Assembly (NCBI GenBank): GCA_964444135.1 | Contig: CAYUFX010000010.1 | Location: 12,534 to 76,533, forward strand | From: NIOZ-UU13 sp964444135 | GTDB lineage: Bacteria > Planctomycetota > Phycisphaerae > Sedimentisphaerales > Anaerobacaceae | Reading direction: 5' to 3' | Length of the DNA stretch: 64,000 nucleotides | Shown: positions 1 to 9,706 of the stretch, one piece after another | Layout of the letters: the number at the start of each line of letters is the position of its first letter | How positions within the stretch are numbered: the stretch's first letter is position 1 | Notes under the pieces: model-generated | Databases searched by the model: none | What the model was told of the DNA's origin: nothing | The model's input: the letters and a program-made list of their open reading frames with translations, nothing else | Position numbers and translations under genes: made by a program

Positions 1-1
1 A

Positions 2-1597
2 CGCGGTCTTTTTGCTATTGACCTTGATGAGACAGAAAGAAACACGGATAAATATGACATACATATCGGCGCAAACGGCGAACCAGAACTGACCCAGGGC
101 CAGAATCTGGTGGCCATTATTAAACGCAGGCAAAACGGACATCGGATAGCAGTTATTGATAGGGCTATCAGGCCAGGATATTCTATCATTCGTGGGCTGC
201 ACTTTCTTGAGGACAATCCGCCGAGGCGAGCGAACCATAGGGAGGTCCCGGAGAATACGCCGCCCGCAGCCGATATTCTTAATCCACAGGCTGTGGCGTG
301 TTTTATCCGCCTGGTATATCAGCGCTACTATGATGAATTTAAAGAGCATTTCGGCAAAACAATCCATGCCATATTCACGGACGAGCCGTCTTTCTTAGCC
401 AAACGCTCCGAGCGAGGTGCCGTACCCGGCACAACGGGCATACTCGAACACGTGAACAGATTTCTTGGCTATGATTTCACAACCCACCTTCCCGCACTCT
501 GGTACAAGGATGAACCCAATGCCGAACAGCATCGAGCCGATTACTTTCGCGCATTACAAGCAAGACTTGAAGAGACGTTTTACAGGCAAATCTATCAATG
601 GTGTGAGTCTCACAATATTGCTCTGACCGGTCATCCAGCCGCCCCTGACGATATCGGACATCTGAGATATTTTCATATACCGGGACAAGACATTGTCTGG
701 CGTTATATCGAGCCGGGCAAAGCCAGCGCTTTAGAGGAGCCTCAATCTACTCTGGGCAAGTGTGCCTCTTCAGCTATGCTCCATCTCGGTCGAAGACGCA
801 ACCTGAATGAATGCTGCGGAGCGTACGGACACAATTTTACTTTCGACGAGATGAAATGGCTGACCAACTGGCTGATTGTACGTGGCTGCAATATGCTGGT
901 TCCACACGCCTTTTACTACTCGATTCGCGGCCCCCGTATTGATGAGCGTCCACCTGATGTCGGCCCTAATAGTCCCTGGTGGGGACAGTATAAGCCCTTT
1001 GCCGATGCGTGCCGCCGTCTGTGCTGGCTGAACACTGACAGCAAACACATTTGTGCACTTGCGATCCTCGGCCTCAATGACTACTTGCCGTGGCAAGCCG
1101 CAAAGATTTGCTTTCAGAACCAGCGTGATTTCAACTACCTTGAAGCCAGACACTTATGGGAAGATGCTCATGTTGGAACCGACGGTATTCATATCTCAGG
1201 TATGCACTATAAGGCACTAATTGTCGAATTTGACTCACCCTCAAAAGCAAAAGAAGCGCTGCAAGTTTTAGAGCGTGCCGGCCGTCTTATCCGTTGGGGA
1301 AAAGACGATGGTGAGACGTTACTGCTCCAGAAAATTAACAGCCTGATATCAATGGATGTCAGTATTACACCCGCCATCCCAGATCTGCGGGTACGACATG
1401 TTGTAAAAGATACAGTTCATTACTACATAGTTTTCAACGAAGGTCAAGAGCACATCAAATTCAGGCTGACAACCTCTACCAAAGGGCAGCGATTCTTACT
1501 TGAGCCCCAAACCGGGAGACAGAATACGATTGATTCGGATGCATTACTACAGATGCAACCTCATGAGCTGAAAGTACTAAAGGTTGCGAATTCATAG
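2..1597 (+). CDS. Glycoside-hydrolase-like protein, 5' end outside window
   Basis: The reading frame is open from base 2, so the gene starts left of the window; the GTG at 110 is internal, not the start. About 530 residues are visible. The sequence resembles large clan-A-like bacterial glycoside hydrolases annotated as alpha-rhamnosidase/GH2-type: a TDEP motif (around 360-390), a later NECCGAYG segment and a VPHAFYYS strand-like segment, where acidic residues in TIM-barrel strands usually form the active site. The last 150 residues look like a beta-sandwich tail. The missing 5' part would carry the signal peptide. Neighbours are secreted carbohydrate-related proteins, which fits polysaccharide breakdown. 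The exact GH family is not certain; the family view is from memory of similar proteins. Confidence 0.6.
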   Translation, partial: RGLFAIDLDETERNTDKYDIHIGANGEPELTQGQNLVAIIKRRQNGHRIAVIDRAIRPGYSIIRGLHFLEDNPPRRANHREVPENTPPAADILNPQAVACFIRLVYQRYYDEFKEHFGKTIHAIFTDEPSFLAKRSERGAVPGTTGILEHVNRFLGYDFTTHLPALWYKDEPNAEQHRADYFRALQARLEETFYRQIYQWCESHNIALTGHPAAPDDIGHLRYFHIPGQDIVWRYIEPGKASALEEPQSTLGKCASSAMLHLGRRRNLNECCGAYGHNFTFDEMKWLTNWLIVRGCNMLVPHAFYYSIRGPRIDERPPDVGPNSPWWGQYKPFADACRRLCWLNTDSKHICALAILGLNDYLPWQAAKICFQNQRDFNYLEARHLWEDAHVGTDGIHISGMHYKALIVEFDSPSKAKEALQVLERAGRLIRWGKDDGETLLLQKINSLISMDVSITPAIPDLRVRHVVKDTVHYYIVFNEGQEHIKFRLTTSTKGQRFLLEPQTGRQNTIDSDALLQMQPHELKVLKVANS

Positions 1598-1680
1598 CAA
1601 ATTTCGATAAAATGCTCATCATATTTATACATAGTTCCTCTTGAGTTAATTGATGTTGATAATCTTTTTAAGGAAACTCA

Positions 1681-2655
1681 ATGAAGTTGCGAAAATTACT
1701 TCTGGCCTCGTTGCTGATTAGTTCGGTATCTCTGGCAGATGTAACTGACCGGAATCCGCCCAAGGCGGAGCAAGGAAGGAAAATCCAAAATAATACAGTA
1801 GAGTGTGACTTATCTTATGATTTCTTCGTGCCCGGAGAAACTTTCAGGATAAGTTTCATTGTCATACTTCCACAGACTATACCGGGTAAACAGAAGATTT
1901 TAAGCATAAAGTACTCCCCAAAACCATCAAGATTTTTCCACGAAAATGGAAACCGCTACGCCGAGTTTATCTTTGTTAAGCTTGAGAGGCGAATGAAAGT
2001 AGAAATAAGTATCAGGGCTGAATTGCTCAGATACGACCTGCTCACCGCGAGAGAAAAACGCGAACAAGACCTTTTCGAAGGCCCCGGGTTTGAGGACTTT
2101 CTAAAGCAGGAAAAGCATATAGAAAAAGACGACCCCCAAATACAAGAAATCGCAGAAAGCATAGAAGGTCAAACTGAAATAGCCATAGTGAAAAACATAT
2201 ATAACTACGCCATTGATAATTTGGAGTACACCCTCCATGGAAAAAAAGACTGGGGTGCAGTCAAAGCTCTCCAGCAGAAAAAGGGTGATTGTACCGAGTA
2301 CTCTGACCTGTTCGTTGCTATATGCAGGGCAAAGAACATTCCTGCCAGGGTCGTTACAGGGTACACGATGCGATTCGATACCGATTCATCAAAACACAAT
2401 TGGGCGGAGGTCTATCTGCAAAAGTACGGCTGGGTTCCTTTTGATCCGAGCGGTGGCGATGTAGAAAACTTCATATTCCGAAACAGAGCGTTTGACAGAA
2501 TGAGACCGGTTTACCTCTATCTTACTAACATCCGCAACGATGAAGTACTTGATAACTATCATTTTGCCAGATATACGTACTGGGGTGACAGAGCCAGATT
2601 AACAGACTCAATTAAATTCAAGCAACCTTCCCCGCCCTTCCGAAAGACCCAGTGA
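1681..2655 (+). CDS. Secreted transglutaminase-like (cysteine protease fold) protein
   Basis: A 324-residue protein with an N-terminal signal peptide (hydrophobic residues 5-19). The C-terminal half is a transglutaminase core: Cys204 in GDCTEYSDLF, His239 in KHNWAEVYL and Asp255 in PFDPSGGD form the expected Cys-His-Asp triad. The N-terminal half (about 40-130) looks like the beta-sandwich that often precedes this domain. AAGGAAA about 5 bases ahead of the ATG supports the start. The protein is exported; bacterial members are usually peptidases or peptide cross-linkers with unknown substrates. Codons near residue 24-29 contain a short TCCGCC-CAA-GGCGGA palindrome shared with other places in this window. 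The intergenic gap to the upstream gene is 83 bases. Confidence 0.8.
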   Translation: MKLRKLLLASLLISSVSLADVTDRNPPKAEQGRKIQNNTVECDLSYDFFVPGETFRISFIVILPQTIPGKQKILSIKYSPKPSRFFHENGNRYAEFIFVKLERRMKVEISIRAELLRYDLLTAREKREQDLFEGPGFEDFLKQEKHIEKDDPQIQEIAESIEGQTEIAIVKNIYNYAIDNLEYTLHGKKDWGAVKALQQKKGDCTEYSDLFVAICRAKNIPARVVTGYTMRFDTDSSKHNWAEVYLQKYGWVPFDPSGGDVENFIFRNRAFDRMRPVYLYLTNIRNDEVLDNYHFARYTYWGDRARLTDSIKFKQPSPPFRKTQ

Positions 2656-2717
2656 CATTCCAGCAGCTCAGGAACGGTTTTCAATAGACCGAGGTCGGCC
2701 AAAGTAATTCTCTTGGC

Positions 2718-2746
2718 TTGACAACAGACGTTTGAGGGCGTATATT
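2718..2746 (+). promoter_or_regulatory. Sigma70-type promoter for the sugar isomerase-like gene
   Basis: TTGACA at 2718-2723 and TATATT at 2741-2746 are separated by 17 bases, a near-consensus vegetative promoter. Transcription would start near 2753, giving a 5' leader of about 45 bases before the ATG at 2798. Read directly from sequence; activity is inferred. Confidence 0.6.
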
Positions 2747-2797
2747 GTTCATAATTAAGATTCGGAAGTTACTTACTTTTTTATTAAGGACTGAGTT

Positions 2798-3673
2798 ATG
2801 AAATCACAAATTGATCGCCGTCGTTTTCTTCAAAGAAGTGGGATTTTCTTTGCAAGTACGGCGGTGCCGACATTATTAGGCCGGCTGTCACTTGCCAATG
2901 CGGAAGAATTCAAAGGCCGCTTCAGGAAGGCTGTTGGGTTCATGATGATAGAAGAGGACCTGTCGGTCGAAGACAAGCTGAGATTGGTGAAAGAAGTCGG
3001 TTTCGAGGGCGTCGAGACGCCCACGCACCTTCTCGACAAGAAAACACCAGAGCCGAGGATTCTGGCCCGTGCCAGCGAGAAAGTGGGGGTCCGCGTGCAC
3101 GGCGTAGTCAACTCAAGCCATCACGATCTTACAGGTGCCATTGACGAAGCTGTGTTATACGGCGCGACCTCGGTCCTCTACATTGTCCGGCCGGACCCCA
3201 AGGGCTCGTTCATAGAGAATTACCGGCGCACGCAGGAGACAATTCGGCGGGCCATTCCATACGCCGAGAAAAAACGCATCCACATTTTGATTGAGAACGT
3301 CTGGAACACCTTCCTCATTGAGCCGCTGACGATGGCACAGTACATCGATGAGCTTGACAACCCATACGTAAAGGCGTATTTCGATGTGGGAAATGTGGTT
3401 CGCTGGGGGTTCCCTCAGCACTGGATCGAAGTCCTCGCCGAACGGATTGTCAAGATACACATCAAGGAGTACAACCTGAAGGTTGCGATGAATGAAGGGA
3501 TGAGCAAGGGCTTTGATTGCCCGCTCGGGCAGGGCAGCATCGAATGGGACAGGGTGCGCGAGGAATTAAAGAAAATTGGCTACCGGGGCTGGGCCACTGC
3601 CGAGGTGAACGGCGGGAATCGCCGGCGCTTGGCCGAGATATCTCAGCAAATGGATCAGGTCCTTAATCTATGA
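2798..3673 (+). CDS. TAT-exported sugar phosphate isomerase/epimerase-like TIM-barrel protein
   Basis: A 291-residue protein. The N-terminus has a twin-arginine signal (DRRRFLQ at residues 6-12, then a hydrophobic stretch ending near LANA), so the folded enzyme is probably exported to the periplasm. The rest matches the AP-endonuclease-2/xylose-isomerase-like TIM-barrel superfamily: segments FEGVETP, VLYIVRP, HILIENVWN, VKAYFDVGNV, IVKIHIKEYN and GWATAEVNG carry the usual strand-end Glu, Asp, His and Glu ligands of a divalent metal. AAGGA lies 7-11 bases before the ATG. Planctomycete genomes have many such TAT-exported paralogs in sugar catabolism; the substrate is unknown. Confidence 0.8.
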   Translation: MKSQIDRRRFLQRSGIFFASTAVPTLLGRLSLANAEEFKGRFRKAVGFMMIEEDLSVEDKLRLVKEVGFEGVETPTHLLDKKTPEPRILARASEKVGVRVHGVVNSSHHDLTGAIDEAVLYGATSVLYIVRPDPKGSFIENYRRTQETIRRAIPYAEKKRIHILIENVWNTFLIEPLTMAQYIDELDNPYVKAYFDVGNVVRWGFPQHWIEVLAERIVKIHIKEYNLKVAMNEGMSKGFDCPLGQGSIEWDRVREELKKIGYRGWATAEVNGGNRRRLAEISQQMDQVLNL

Positions 3674-3675
3674 GT

Positions 3676-3726
3676 GCCTGCACCCCCGTGCTTTCTTGCG
3701 AAAGCAAGAACGGGGGTGGCGCAGGC
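3676..3726. repeat. Strong GC-rich hairpin, palindromic repeat family C
   Basis: Arms GCCTGC/GCAGGC, CCCCCGT/CGGGGGT and TTTCTTGC/GCAAGAA pair around a GAAA loop, starting 2 bases after the stop codon at 3671-3673. A related structure occurs at 4746-4829. It may act as a transcript end or stabiliser, but no T-run follows on either strand, so repeat is the safer call. Confidence 0.65.
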
Positions 3727-3772
3727 ACAGGTGCCCGCGCTACATAAATGATTTTCGAGGAGCACGCTGCCA

Positions 3773-4681
3773 ATGATATGGATACATACGCTTCTAACAG
3801 GCGTATCGAAATACCAGACTGTTCTATCGATTGTCTTTGTAATGGCATTGGCTGGCACCGCTCGGGTCAGGGCGGAATCGCATCAGAAAGCAAATAGTGA
3901 AGCTGTGCCCAAAGGCCTTATCCTGGACCTTGACGCGGATCGAGGGACCAAAGTGGTAAACGGACGAGTCACATCCTGGGAAAATCAGGTGGACTGGAAG
4001 GTCAAAACCTTCGTAGCGACGAGAGACGCTAATCACAAAAAGGGTACCGGACACCCTACGCTGAAAGAAAAAGTGGCAGCCATTGGTGGTCACAATACCG
4101 TTGTATTTAAACGACAGGAGCTCATCAATAGCAATGAAGACGCATTTGACCATCTTATAACCGGCAGTGGCTACACGTGGTTTGCGGTGATTTCGGTTTA
4201 CTCCCAGGTATCCGGTCTCAAGGATGTGAATTCATTCTTTGGGAATTTGAGAAATGGTGAAAAATATGAAGGATTTTGGGCGGGGCTAAAGGATGATAAC
4301 ACGCTTTGGATGGGTTCTCGAAACGGCATCACCTTTGGCCGGTGGGATGAGAACAACCCTCAACTTCTCGGCCCTAAACTAAAAGAGAATCGCTACTATA
4401 TAATCGCCTCTCGCATGGGCGCCGGCACAGAGAAAGTCACCATCGAGCTCTTTGTCAATGGGACCAAACCAGTGGCGTCCAAACCTTTCCCCGTCAATCC
4501 AAAGGCGAACTCGTCCAAAATGGCGATTGGACAGGAACGTGATGCAACAAACCATCCGGGCCATGAGTCCTTCGACGGTGAGCTGGCCCGCTTGCTTATG
4601 TGGGATCGTCCACTGAGCAACAAAGAGCTTGAGAAAACACTGTCTTTGTTGAAAAAAACTTACGTGTCGTCCCCCCGATAA
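3773..4681 (+). CDS. Secreted LamG/concanavalin-like lectin domain protein
   Basis: A 302-residue protein with a long N-terminal signal region (hydrophobic residues about 16-32, AxA-like cleavage near RVRAES). The mature part is one LamG-like beta-sandwich: it opens with LILDLDADRG and closes with the typical FDGELARLLMWDRPLSNKELEKTL segment. Such domains bind glycans or act as adhesion modules on secreted planctomycete proteins. GAGGAG sits about 11 bases ahead of the ATG. It follows the isomerase-like gene in the same direction, separated by a 99-base gap filled by a palindromic repeat, so co-transcription is uncertain. No enzymatic domain is visible. Confidence 0.75.
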   Translation: MIWIHTLLTGVSKYQTVLSIVFVMALAGTARVRAESHQKANSEAVPKGLILDLDADRGTKVVNGRVTSWENQVDWKVKTFVATRDANHKKGTGHPTLKEKVAAIGGHNTVVFKRQELINSNEDAFDHLITGSGYTWFAVISVYSQVSGLKDVNSFFGNLRNGEKYEGFWAGLKDDNTLWMGSRNGITFGRWDENNPQLLGPKLKENRYYIIASRMGAGTEKVTIELFVNGTKPVASKPFPVNPKANSSKMAIGQERDATNHPGHESFDGELARLLMWDRPLSNKELEKTLSLLKKTYVSSPR

Positions 4682-4745
4682 ACCTCATCCCGCAGGCAGA
4701 CTAAATCAGAACCGATTTAATCTGTGAATCGCCTTCATAAGAACG

Positions 4746-4877
4746 GATGCCTGCACCTGTGTTTGCCTCGACACCTGTACCCGCGTTTTCTGTGCGGGCA
4801 GCACAGGTGCGGGCAAAGGTGGCGCAGGCACAGGTGATGAGGCATTCCGCCGAAGGCGGACCTATGGCGGATTGGTA
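4746..4877. repeat. Intergenic repeat cluster: family C hairpin plus TCCGCC/GGCGGA palindrome
   Basis: The gap 4682-5114 holds no credible gene. At 4748-4829 the arms GCCTGCACC and GGTGGCGCAGGC close a long imperfect hairpin related to that at 3676-3726. At 4855-4877 come TCCGCCGAAGGCGGA and CCTATGGCGGA, the same short palindrome seen in coding sequence near 1755 and 55,570. Beyond about 4,880 the sequence is AT-rich leader with no clear promoter match. Confidence 0.6.
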
Positions 4878-5114
4878 AATTTCCGCGTTTCGGTGGGTTC
4901 GTGACAGTAGAACCTGCAAAGGAAGCAAAAATTAGTTGAAAGTTTGGGACGGATTTGGTAATCTAATAAAATCAGGAACTTTGGTAAGATTATCAAATTG
5001 TGTACATGTAATCATGAAAGGGGGTTGCCCTCCAGAGCAGTTTAGGCAAGCTGCTTAATGAGGAGGTCTCATGTTGTGCCTCAAATGTTTCCTGACCGGT
5101 GAGGGACGAACTTT

Positions 5115-8100
5115 ATGTTGAACAATACTAACAAACTCGCTCTTGGTGCAAATGCGGATATGTATGCCTCTCCGAAAAGGGTCCTTAGGACTTGTAGGCA
5201 TGTCGATAGACACGTCAACCGGCTTGCCGCGATGCGTCGCAGCGGGCATCTTTGGTTGCTAATTCTTATTGGCTGTTGGCTTCTTCCGGTATTTATTCTC
5301 CCAACTAAAGCGTATGGACACGATTGGCCTATGTGGCGATACGATGCGGGACGCCGTGCAGCATCACCCGAGGAGCTGCCAGCACAGATGCATCTGCAGT
5401 GGGTTCGTGTGATGGCCCCTCCAAAACCCGCCTGGCCAAAAAGTCAGGATAGGCTACAGTTTGATGCCTCATACGAACCCGTTGTTGCGGGAAAGACCAT
5501 TTTCATTGGCTCAATGGTCTGCGACCGTGTAACAGCCTATGACACAGAGACAGGGATAGAGAAGTGGCGTTTCTATACCGATGGGCCGGTGCGTTTTGCG
5601 CCCGTGGTATATAAAGACAAGCTCTACTTTGCCTCTGACGATGGATATCTCTATTGCCTGGATGCCAAAAATGGTTCTCTTGTCCGGAAGTTTTCCGGTG
5701 GTCCCGCCCAGAACAAAGTGATTGGCAACGACCGACTGATAAGCATGTGGCCCATGCGGGGCGGGCCGGTTCTATATGAGGGGAAGATATACTTCGCAGC
5801 CAGTATTTGGCCTTTTATGGGTACCTTTATCCACGCAATCGAAGCTGAGACCGGAGAGGCCATCTGGACCAATAGCGGCAGCGGTGCGACTTACATCTTG
5901 CAGCCACATAGCAGTCCGGCCTTTGCCGGTGTGGCGCCGCAGGGTTATTTGGTGGCTACGAAGAACAAATTGCTGGTATCCGGCGGCCGTTCCGTACCTG
6001 CTGCTTACGACCGCCATACAGGACGATTTCTATACTATCATATGAACAAGTATGGCAAAACCGGTGCGTGCGATGTTATGGCCTCGGGCGACCATTTTTT
6101 CAATCGTGGGGCCATATACAAACTCTCCGACGGTATTAGAATCTCCAGGGCGCCGGCATCTGTAATAGCAGATGAAGTTATCATCGGCAAAAGATATAAT
6201 TCAATTATGGCTTACAAGCTTGAGCCGGGGGCAAAAAAAGCTGAGAGTTTATGGCAGGCAAAGGTCCCATCTGAGCTCAAGAGAATATTCTTGAAAGCCG
6301 GCTCACGTTTGTATGGCAGCGGCGAGAAAGGTACTATTTTCGCCGTTGATATTCCTTTGAACAATGGTCAATCCAAGGTCTCGTGGCAGGCAAAAGTAGA
6401 GGGCGAGGTATGGAACATGCTGGCAGCGGACGGCAAGCTTTTTGTCATTACTCTCCAGGGTAAACTTTACTGTTTCACAGACAAAAGAACCAAGCCAAAG
6501 CATTATTCATTGAAAATCGAACAACTTTCGCTTGAGTCCCCTCAATGGAAAAATGAGGTCAGGCAAATATTGGAAATGACAGATGAAAGAGACGGGTACT
6601 GCCTGCTGCTTGGCATTGGCAACGGCGAACTTCTCGAGCAGTTAGTAAGCCAATCAGAATTACATATTGTCGTACTCGACCCTGACTCCGGGAAGGTTGA
6701 AGCAATACGCAGGAGGCTTGACGAGGCAGGACTGTATGGAACCCGAGTCGCTGTTCACCTCGGCGATATTACGACGATGCGACTTCCCCCCTATTTGGCT
6801 AATCTTGTCGTATCAGAAGACCGAAATCAGAAGTCAGCTCTGTCCTCTGTCCTATTTGAGCGTGTTTTTCATTCGCTTCGCCCTTACGGGGGAACAGCCT
6901 GCTTTTTGGCCCCACAAAGTGAGCATATTCAAATTATGAGGCGGGTGCTCGAATCGAAACTGCCTGGCTCTCAGATTACAAGTTCGGGTGATTTTATTAT
7001 GTTGACCCGGGCCGGCCCACTAACCGATTCGGCCGATTGGACCCATCAGTACGGCGATTCGGCCAATACCGTGATGTCTAAAGACAAGAGGGTAAAGGCT
7101 CCACTCGGACTTCTATGGTTCGGCGGCCCTTCCAATGACAAGATATTGCCGCGTCACGGACACGGCCCATCTCCACAGGTTGTTGGGGGACGACTTTTCA
7201 TTGAAGGGCGGGACATGCTCCGGGCGGTTGACGTCTATACCGGCCGGCTACTTTGGGAAAGAGACTTTACGGACATGGGCAAGTACTACGACAATACCAG
7301 CCATCAGCCTGGTGCTAACGAGATTGGAAGCAACTATGTCTCTGTTTCGGACGGCGTTTACGTAGTATATGGGGACAAAATCCACGTGCTTGACCCGGCC
7401 ACGGGCAGGACCTCGAAGGAATTCTCGATGCCGCACGAAGACAGGCCTCGATGGGGCACAATTGCGGTCTGGGAAGATATACTGCTTGCAACTGCCTCAC
7501 CGATTAACATTCCGCTCACGGACAAACCGGTGCGCACAAAGCTCCCCGAGAACATTCAACCAATCATTAAAAAGGGAGCCGATTGGCAATACTTAGCCGG
7601 TACTCATCCGAATAGTGCATGGACACAGCCGGATTTCAACGCCGAAACATGGAGGACTTCAGCGGCGGGTTTCGGCTACAATTATAAAGACAACAAGACG
7701 GTGCTGAAGGATATGAAAGACCATTATACTGTCGTGTATATACGCAAGTCATTCAACATACCTGAGCCGGAGGATATCCAAGAATTGGGATTGGTGGTCA
7801 AGTACGATGATGCCTTTATCGCCTACCTCAACGGCAAGGAGGTCCTCCGCGTGGACGTCTTCAATGGCAGCGGAGCTAAGGCTTCGGATATAGAAAAACA
7901 TGAACATAAAGGCTGGGAGTATTTCAAGATAGACAACCACAGTAGTCTTTTGCGTGAGGGAACAAATTTGCTGGCCATCGAAGGGCATAACCGGAAAGTT
8001 GACAGCAGCGGTTTTACCCTCAATCCTTATCTGGTCGTCCTCCGAAATGGGAAACCTGGTGTGAATAGGAACATCGAAACCCCCGGCTTGAACGATGTCT

Positions 8101-9605
8101 CCGGGATAACGGTCAATGCAAACTATGCTTCCGGCAGCAAGATGCTCGTTGCCATGGATAGGCACAGCGGCAAAATTCTCTGGAAACGCGACGCAGAATA
8201 CTCTTTCCGCCACAACACCATTGCAATGGCAGCCAACAAAGTCTTCTGCATCGACGGGATGAGCACAGCCAAGCTGGCCTACTTTAAACGCCGAGGGCTC
8301 GACTTCGAGAAAGAACACAGGTTGTATGCATTAGATGCTTGGACGGGAGAATTGCTTTGGAAGACCAATGAGGGCGTTTTCGGTACATGGCTCGGTTATT
8401 CAGTAGAGCATGATGTTCTGCTCCAGGCAGGCAGCCGATCCAGGGACCGGGCAAGGGATGAGGCGGACAAAGGCATGGCTGCTTACAGGGGCTCGGACGG
8501 CGAGGTACTCTGGAGGATTGATGACAGTTATAAGGGCCCCCCAATACTCTATCGCGACTGGGTAATAACACAGAACAATGGTGGCACTGGTTCTGCTGCC
8601 GCTGAGGCAAGTGTTCTTGACCTGCTTAGCGGCAAGACCATCATGCGCGAACACCCGATGACCGGCGATATGGTTTCCTGGAAGTGGGTTCGCTTCTACG
8701 GGTGCAACACGGCAATAGCCAGTGAAAACCTGCTGACTTTTCGGTCGGCCTCAGGGGCGTTTGTGGACTTAACCAGGGGGCAAGGTACGGCCAGCATCGG
8801 TGGGTTTAAGTCCGGCTGCACATCGAATTTGATTATCGCCAATGGCGTGCTTAACGCCCCCGACTATACGCGGACGTGCATATGCAGCTACCAGAATCAG
8901 GCATCACTTGCCTTAGTCCCCATGCCGGAGGTTGGGTATTGGACTTTTGACTATTACCGGGTTCCAAGTTTGGCGACCCCGGTTAAGCAGGTGGGGATAA
9001 ACTTTGGCGCTCCAGGCAACCGTTATGCTGAAAATGGTACGTTGTGGCTGGAGTTTCCAAGTATTGGAGGACCATCGCCGGATATTCCTGTTCGAGCCAA
9101 ATATGAAAAACATCAGTGGTTCCGCTATCACAGCTCGCGAGTAAAAGGCAAGCATAACTGGATAACCGCCTCGGGTGTAACGGGGCTCAGGGAAGTCTCC
9201 ATCCGCATGTTCCTTCAACCAGGCAGGAATGCATCAAAAGTTGACGCTTTCGATAAGCACATCGGCCGAATTCCTACCTGGCAGGAAGAGCAACTCAAGG
9301 GTGCTTTCGAACGGCCTCGACCTTATACTGTACGCTTGTACTTTGCTGAGACTGAGGAATACGGGATTGGTCGGCGTCTCTTCAATGTCTCACTTCAGGA
9401 CAGGCAGGTCCTGGAAGCCTTCGATATCGTGAAGGAAGCCGGCGGACCAAATCGACCTGTGGTAAAGGAGTTCAAAGGAATTAACGTAAAAGATGATTTA
9501 AGGGTCACTCTTGCTCCTGTAATGGACTTGGCCATCCCTAACGGGACTGCCGAGCAAGCCGGTCCTCTGCTTTGTGGAATTGAAATTATTGCCGAAGGTT
9601 GGTAA
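5115..9605 (+). CDS. Secreted multidomain PQQ-propeller / methyltransferase-like / jelly-roll / malectin protein
   Basis: A 1496-residue protein. The ATG at 5115 has GAGG ten bases upstream, but the signal peptide begins only at residue 40 (MRRSGHLWLLILIGCWLLP, ATG at 5232), so 5232 is a plausible true start. Domains in order: BamB-like PQQ beta-propeller blades (about 70-460, repeated YDTETGIEKW-like and LYCLDAKNGS-like units); a Rossmann-like SAM-methyltransferase segment (about 480-640: LLLGIGNGELLEQL, VVLDPDSGKVEAIRRRL); more propeller; a jelly-roll insert (about 825-970); more blades; and a C-terminal malectin-type carbohydrate-binding domain (about 1370-1496: YTVRLYFAETEE, FNVSLQ, GPLLCGIEII). 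It is probably extracytoplasmic and glycan-binding. Residues 567-579 derive from an embedded repeat at 6812-6853. Confidence 0.8.
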   Translation: MLNNTNKLALGANADMYASPKRVLRTCRHVDRHVNRLAAMRRSGHLWLLILIGCWLLPVFILPTKAYGHDWPMWRYDAGRRAASPEELPAQMHLQWVRVMAPPKPAWPKSQDRLQFDASYEPVVAGKTIFIGSMVCDRVTAYDTETGIEKWRFYTDGPVRFAPVVYKDKLYFASDDGYLYCLDAKNGSLVRKFSGGPAQNKVIGNDRLISMWPMRGGPVLYEGKIYFAASIWPFMGTFIHAIEAETGEAIWTNSGSGATYILQPHSSPAFAGVAPQGYLVATKNKLLVSGGRSVPAAYDRHTGRFLYYHMNKYGKTGACDVMASGDHFFNRGAIYKLSDGIRISRAPASVIADEVIIGKRYNSIMAYKLEPGAKKAESLWQAKVPSELKRIFLKAGSRLYGSGEKGTIFAVDIPLNNGQSKVSWQAKVEGEVWNMLAADGKLFVITLQGKLYCFTDKRTKPKHYSLKIEQLSLESPQWKNEVRQILEMTDERDGYCLLLGIGNGELLEQLVSQSELHIVVLDPDSGKVEAIRRRLDEAGLYGTRVAVHLGDITTMRLPPYLANLVVSEDRNQKSALSSVLFERVFHSLRPYGGTACFLAPQSEHIQIMRRVLESKLPGSQITSSGDFIMLTRAGPLTDSADWTHQYGDSANTVMSKDKRVKAPLGLLWFGGPSNDKILPRHGHGPSPQVVGGRLFIEGRDMLRAVDVYTGRLLWERDFTDMGKYYDNTSHQPGANEIGSNYVSVSDGVYVVYGDKIHVLDPATGRTSKEFSMPHEDRPRWGTIAVWEDILLATASPINIPLTDKPVRTKLPENIQPIIKKGADWQYLAGTHPNSAWTQPDFNAETWRTSAAGFGYNYKDNKTVLKDMKDHYTVVYIRKSFNIPEPEDIQELGLVVKYDDAFIAYLNGKEVLRVDVFNGSGAKASDIEKHEHKGWEYFKIDNHSSLLREGTNLLAIEGHNRKVDSSGFTLNPYLVVLRNGKPGVNRNIETPGLNDVSGITVNANYASGSKMLVAMDRHSGKILWKRDAEYSFRHNTIAMAANKVFCIDGMSTAKLAYFKRRGLDFEKEHRLYALDAWTGELLWKTNEGVFGTWLGYSVEHDVLLQAGSRSRDRARDEADKGMAAYRGSDGEVLWRIDDSYKGPPILYRDWVITQNNGGTGSAAAEASVLDLLSGKTIMREHPMTGDMVSWKWVRFYGCNTAIASENLLTFRSASGAFVDLTRGQGTASIGGFKSGCTSNLIIANGVLNAPDYTRTCICSYQNQASLALVPMPEVGYWTFDYYRVPSLATPVKQVGINFGAPGNRYAENGTLWLEFPSIGGPSPDIPVRAKYEKHQWFRYHSSRVKGKHNWITASGVTGLREVSIRMFLQPGRNASKVDAFDKHIGRIPTWQEEQLKGAFERPRPYTVRLYFAETEEYGIGRRLFNVSLQDRQVLEAFDIVKEAGGPNRPVVKEFKGINVKDDLRVTLAPVMDLAIPNGTAEQAGPLLCGIEIIAEGW
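6812..6853. repeat. Family B repeat (CAGAAGTCAG...CTCTGTCC) inside the PQQ-protein gene
   Basis: GAAATCAGAAGTCAG followed by CTCTGTCCTCTGTCC is the same inverted-repeat motif found between genes at 34,235, 34,388 and 57,032 and inside the gene at 55,335. Here it is read in frame as EDRNQKSALSSVL within the methyltransferase-like domain. Confidence 0.7.
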
Positions 9606-9655
9606 GCTGTAGAAAAAACCTTCCGAAACGCGGCTCTGGCACGGCTGGTAGGATT

Positions 9656-9681
9656 GAGGGACCCCGCAAGGCGGGAACCCA
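9656..9681. repeat. Family A palindromic repeat (GGGACCCCGCAAGGCGGGAACC)
   Basis: A 26-base palindromic element in the leader of the beta-helix gene. Reverse-complement copies lie at 11128-11151 and 11361-11385, and a variant lies at 50977-51002. Its position between the stop at 9605 and the ribosome-binding site at 9694 leaves both genes intact. Confidence 0.8.
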
Positions 9682-9706
9682 AAGCCAATTAACGGAGGTC
9701 AATACA

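Noticed and set aside
3676..3726. Classical rho-independent terminator after the isomerase-like gene
   Set aside because: The stem is strong but no T-run follows, and a related structure occurs in another gap, so it is listed as a repeat.
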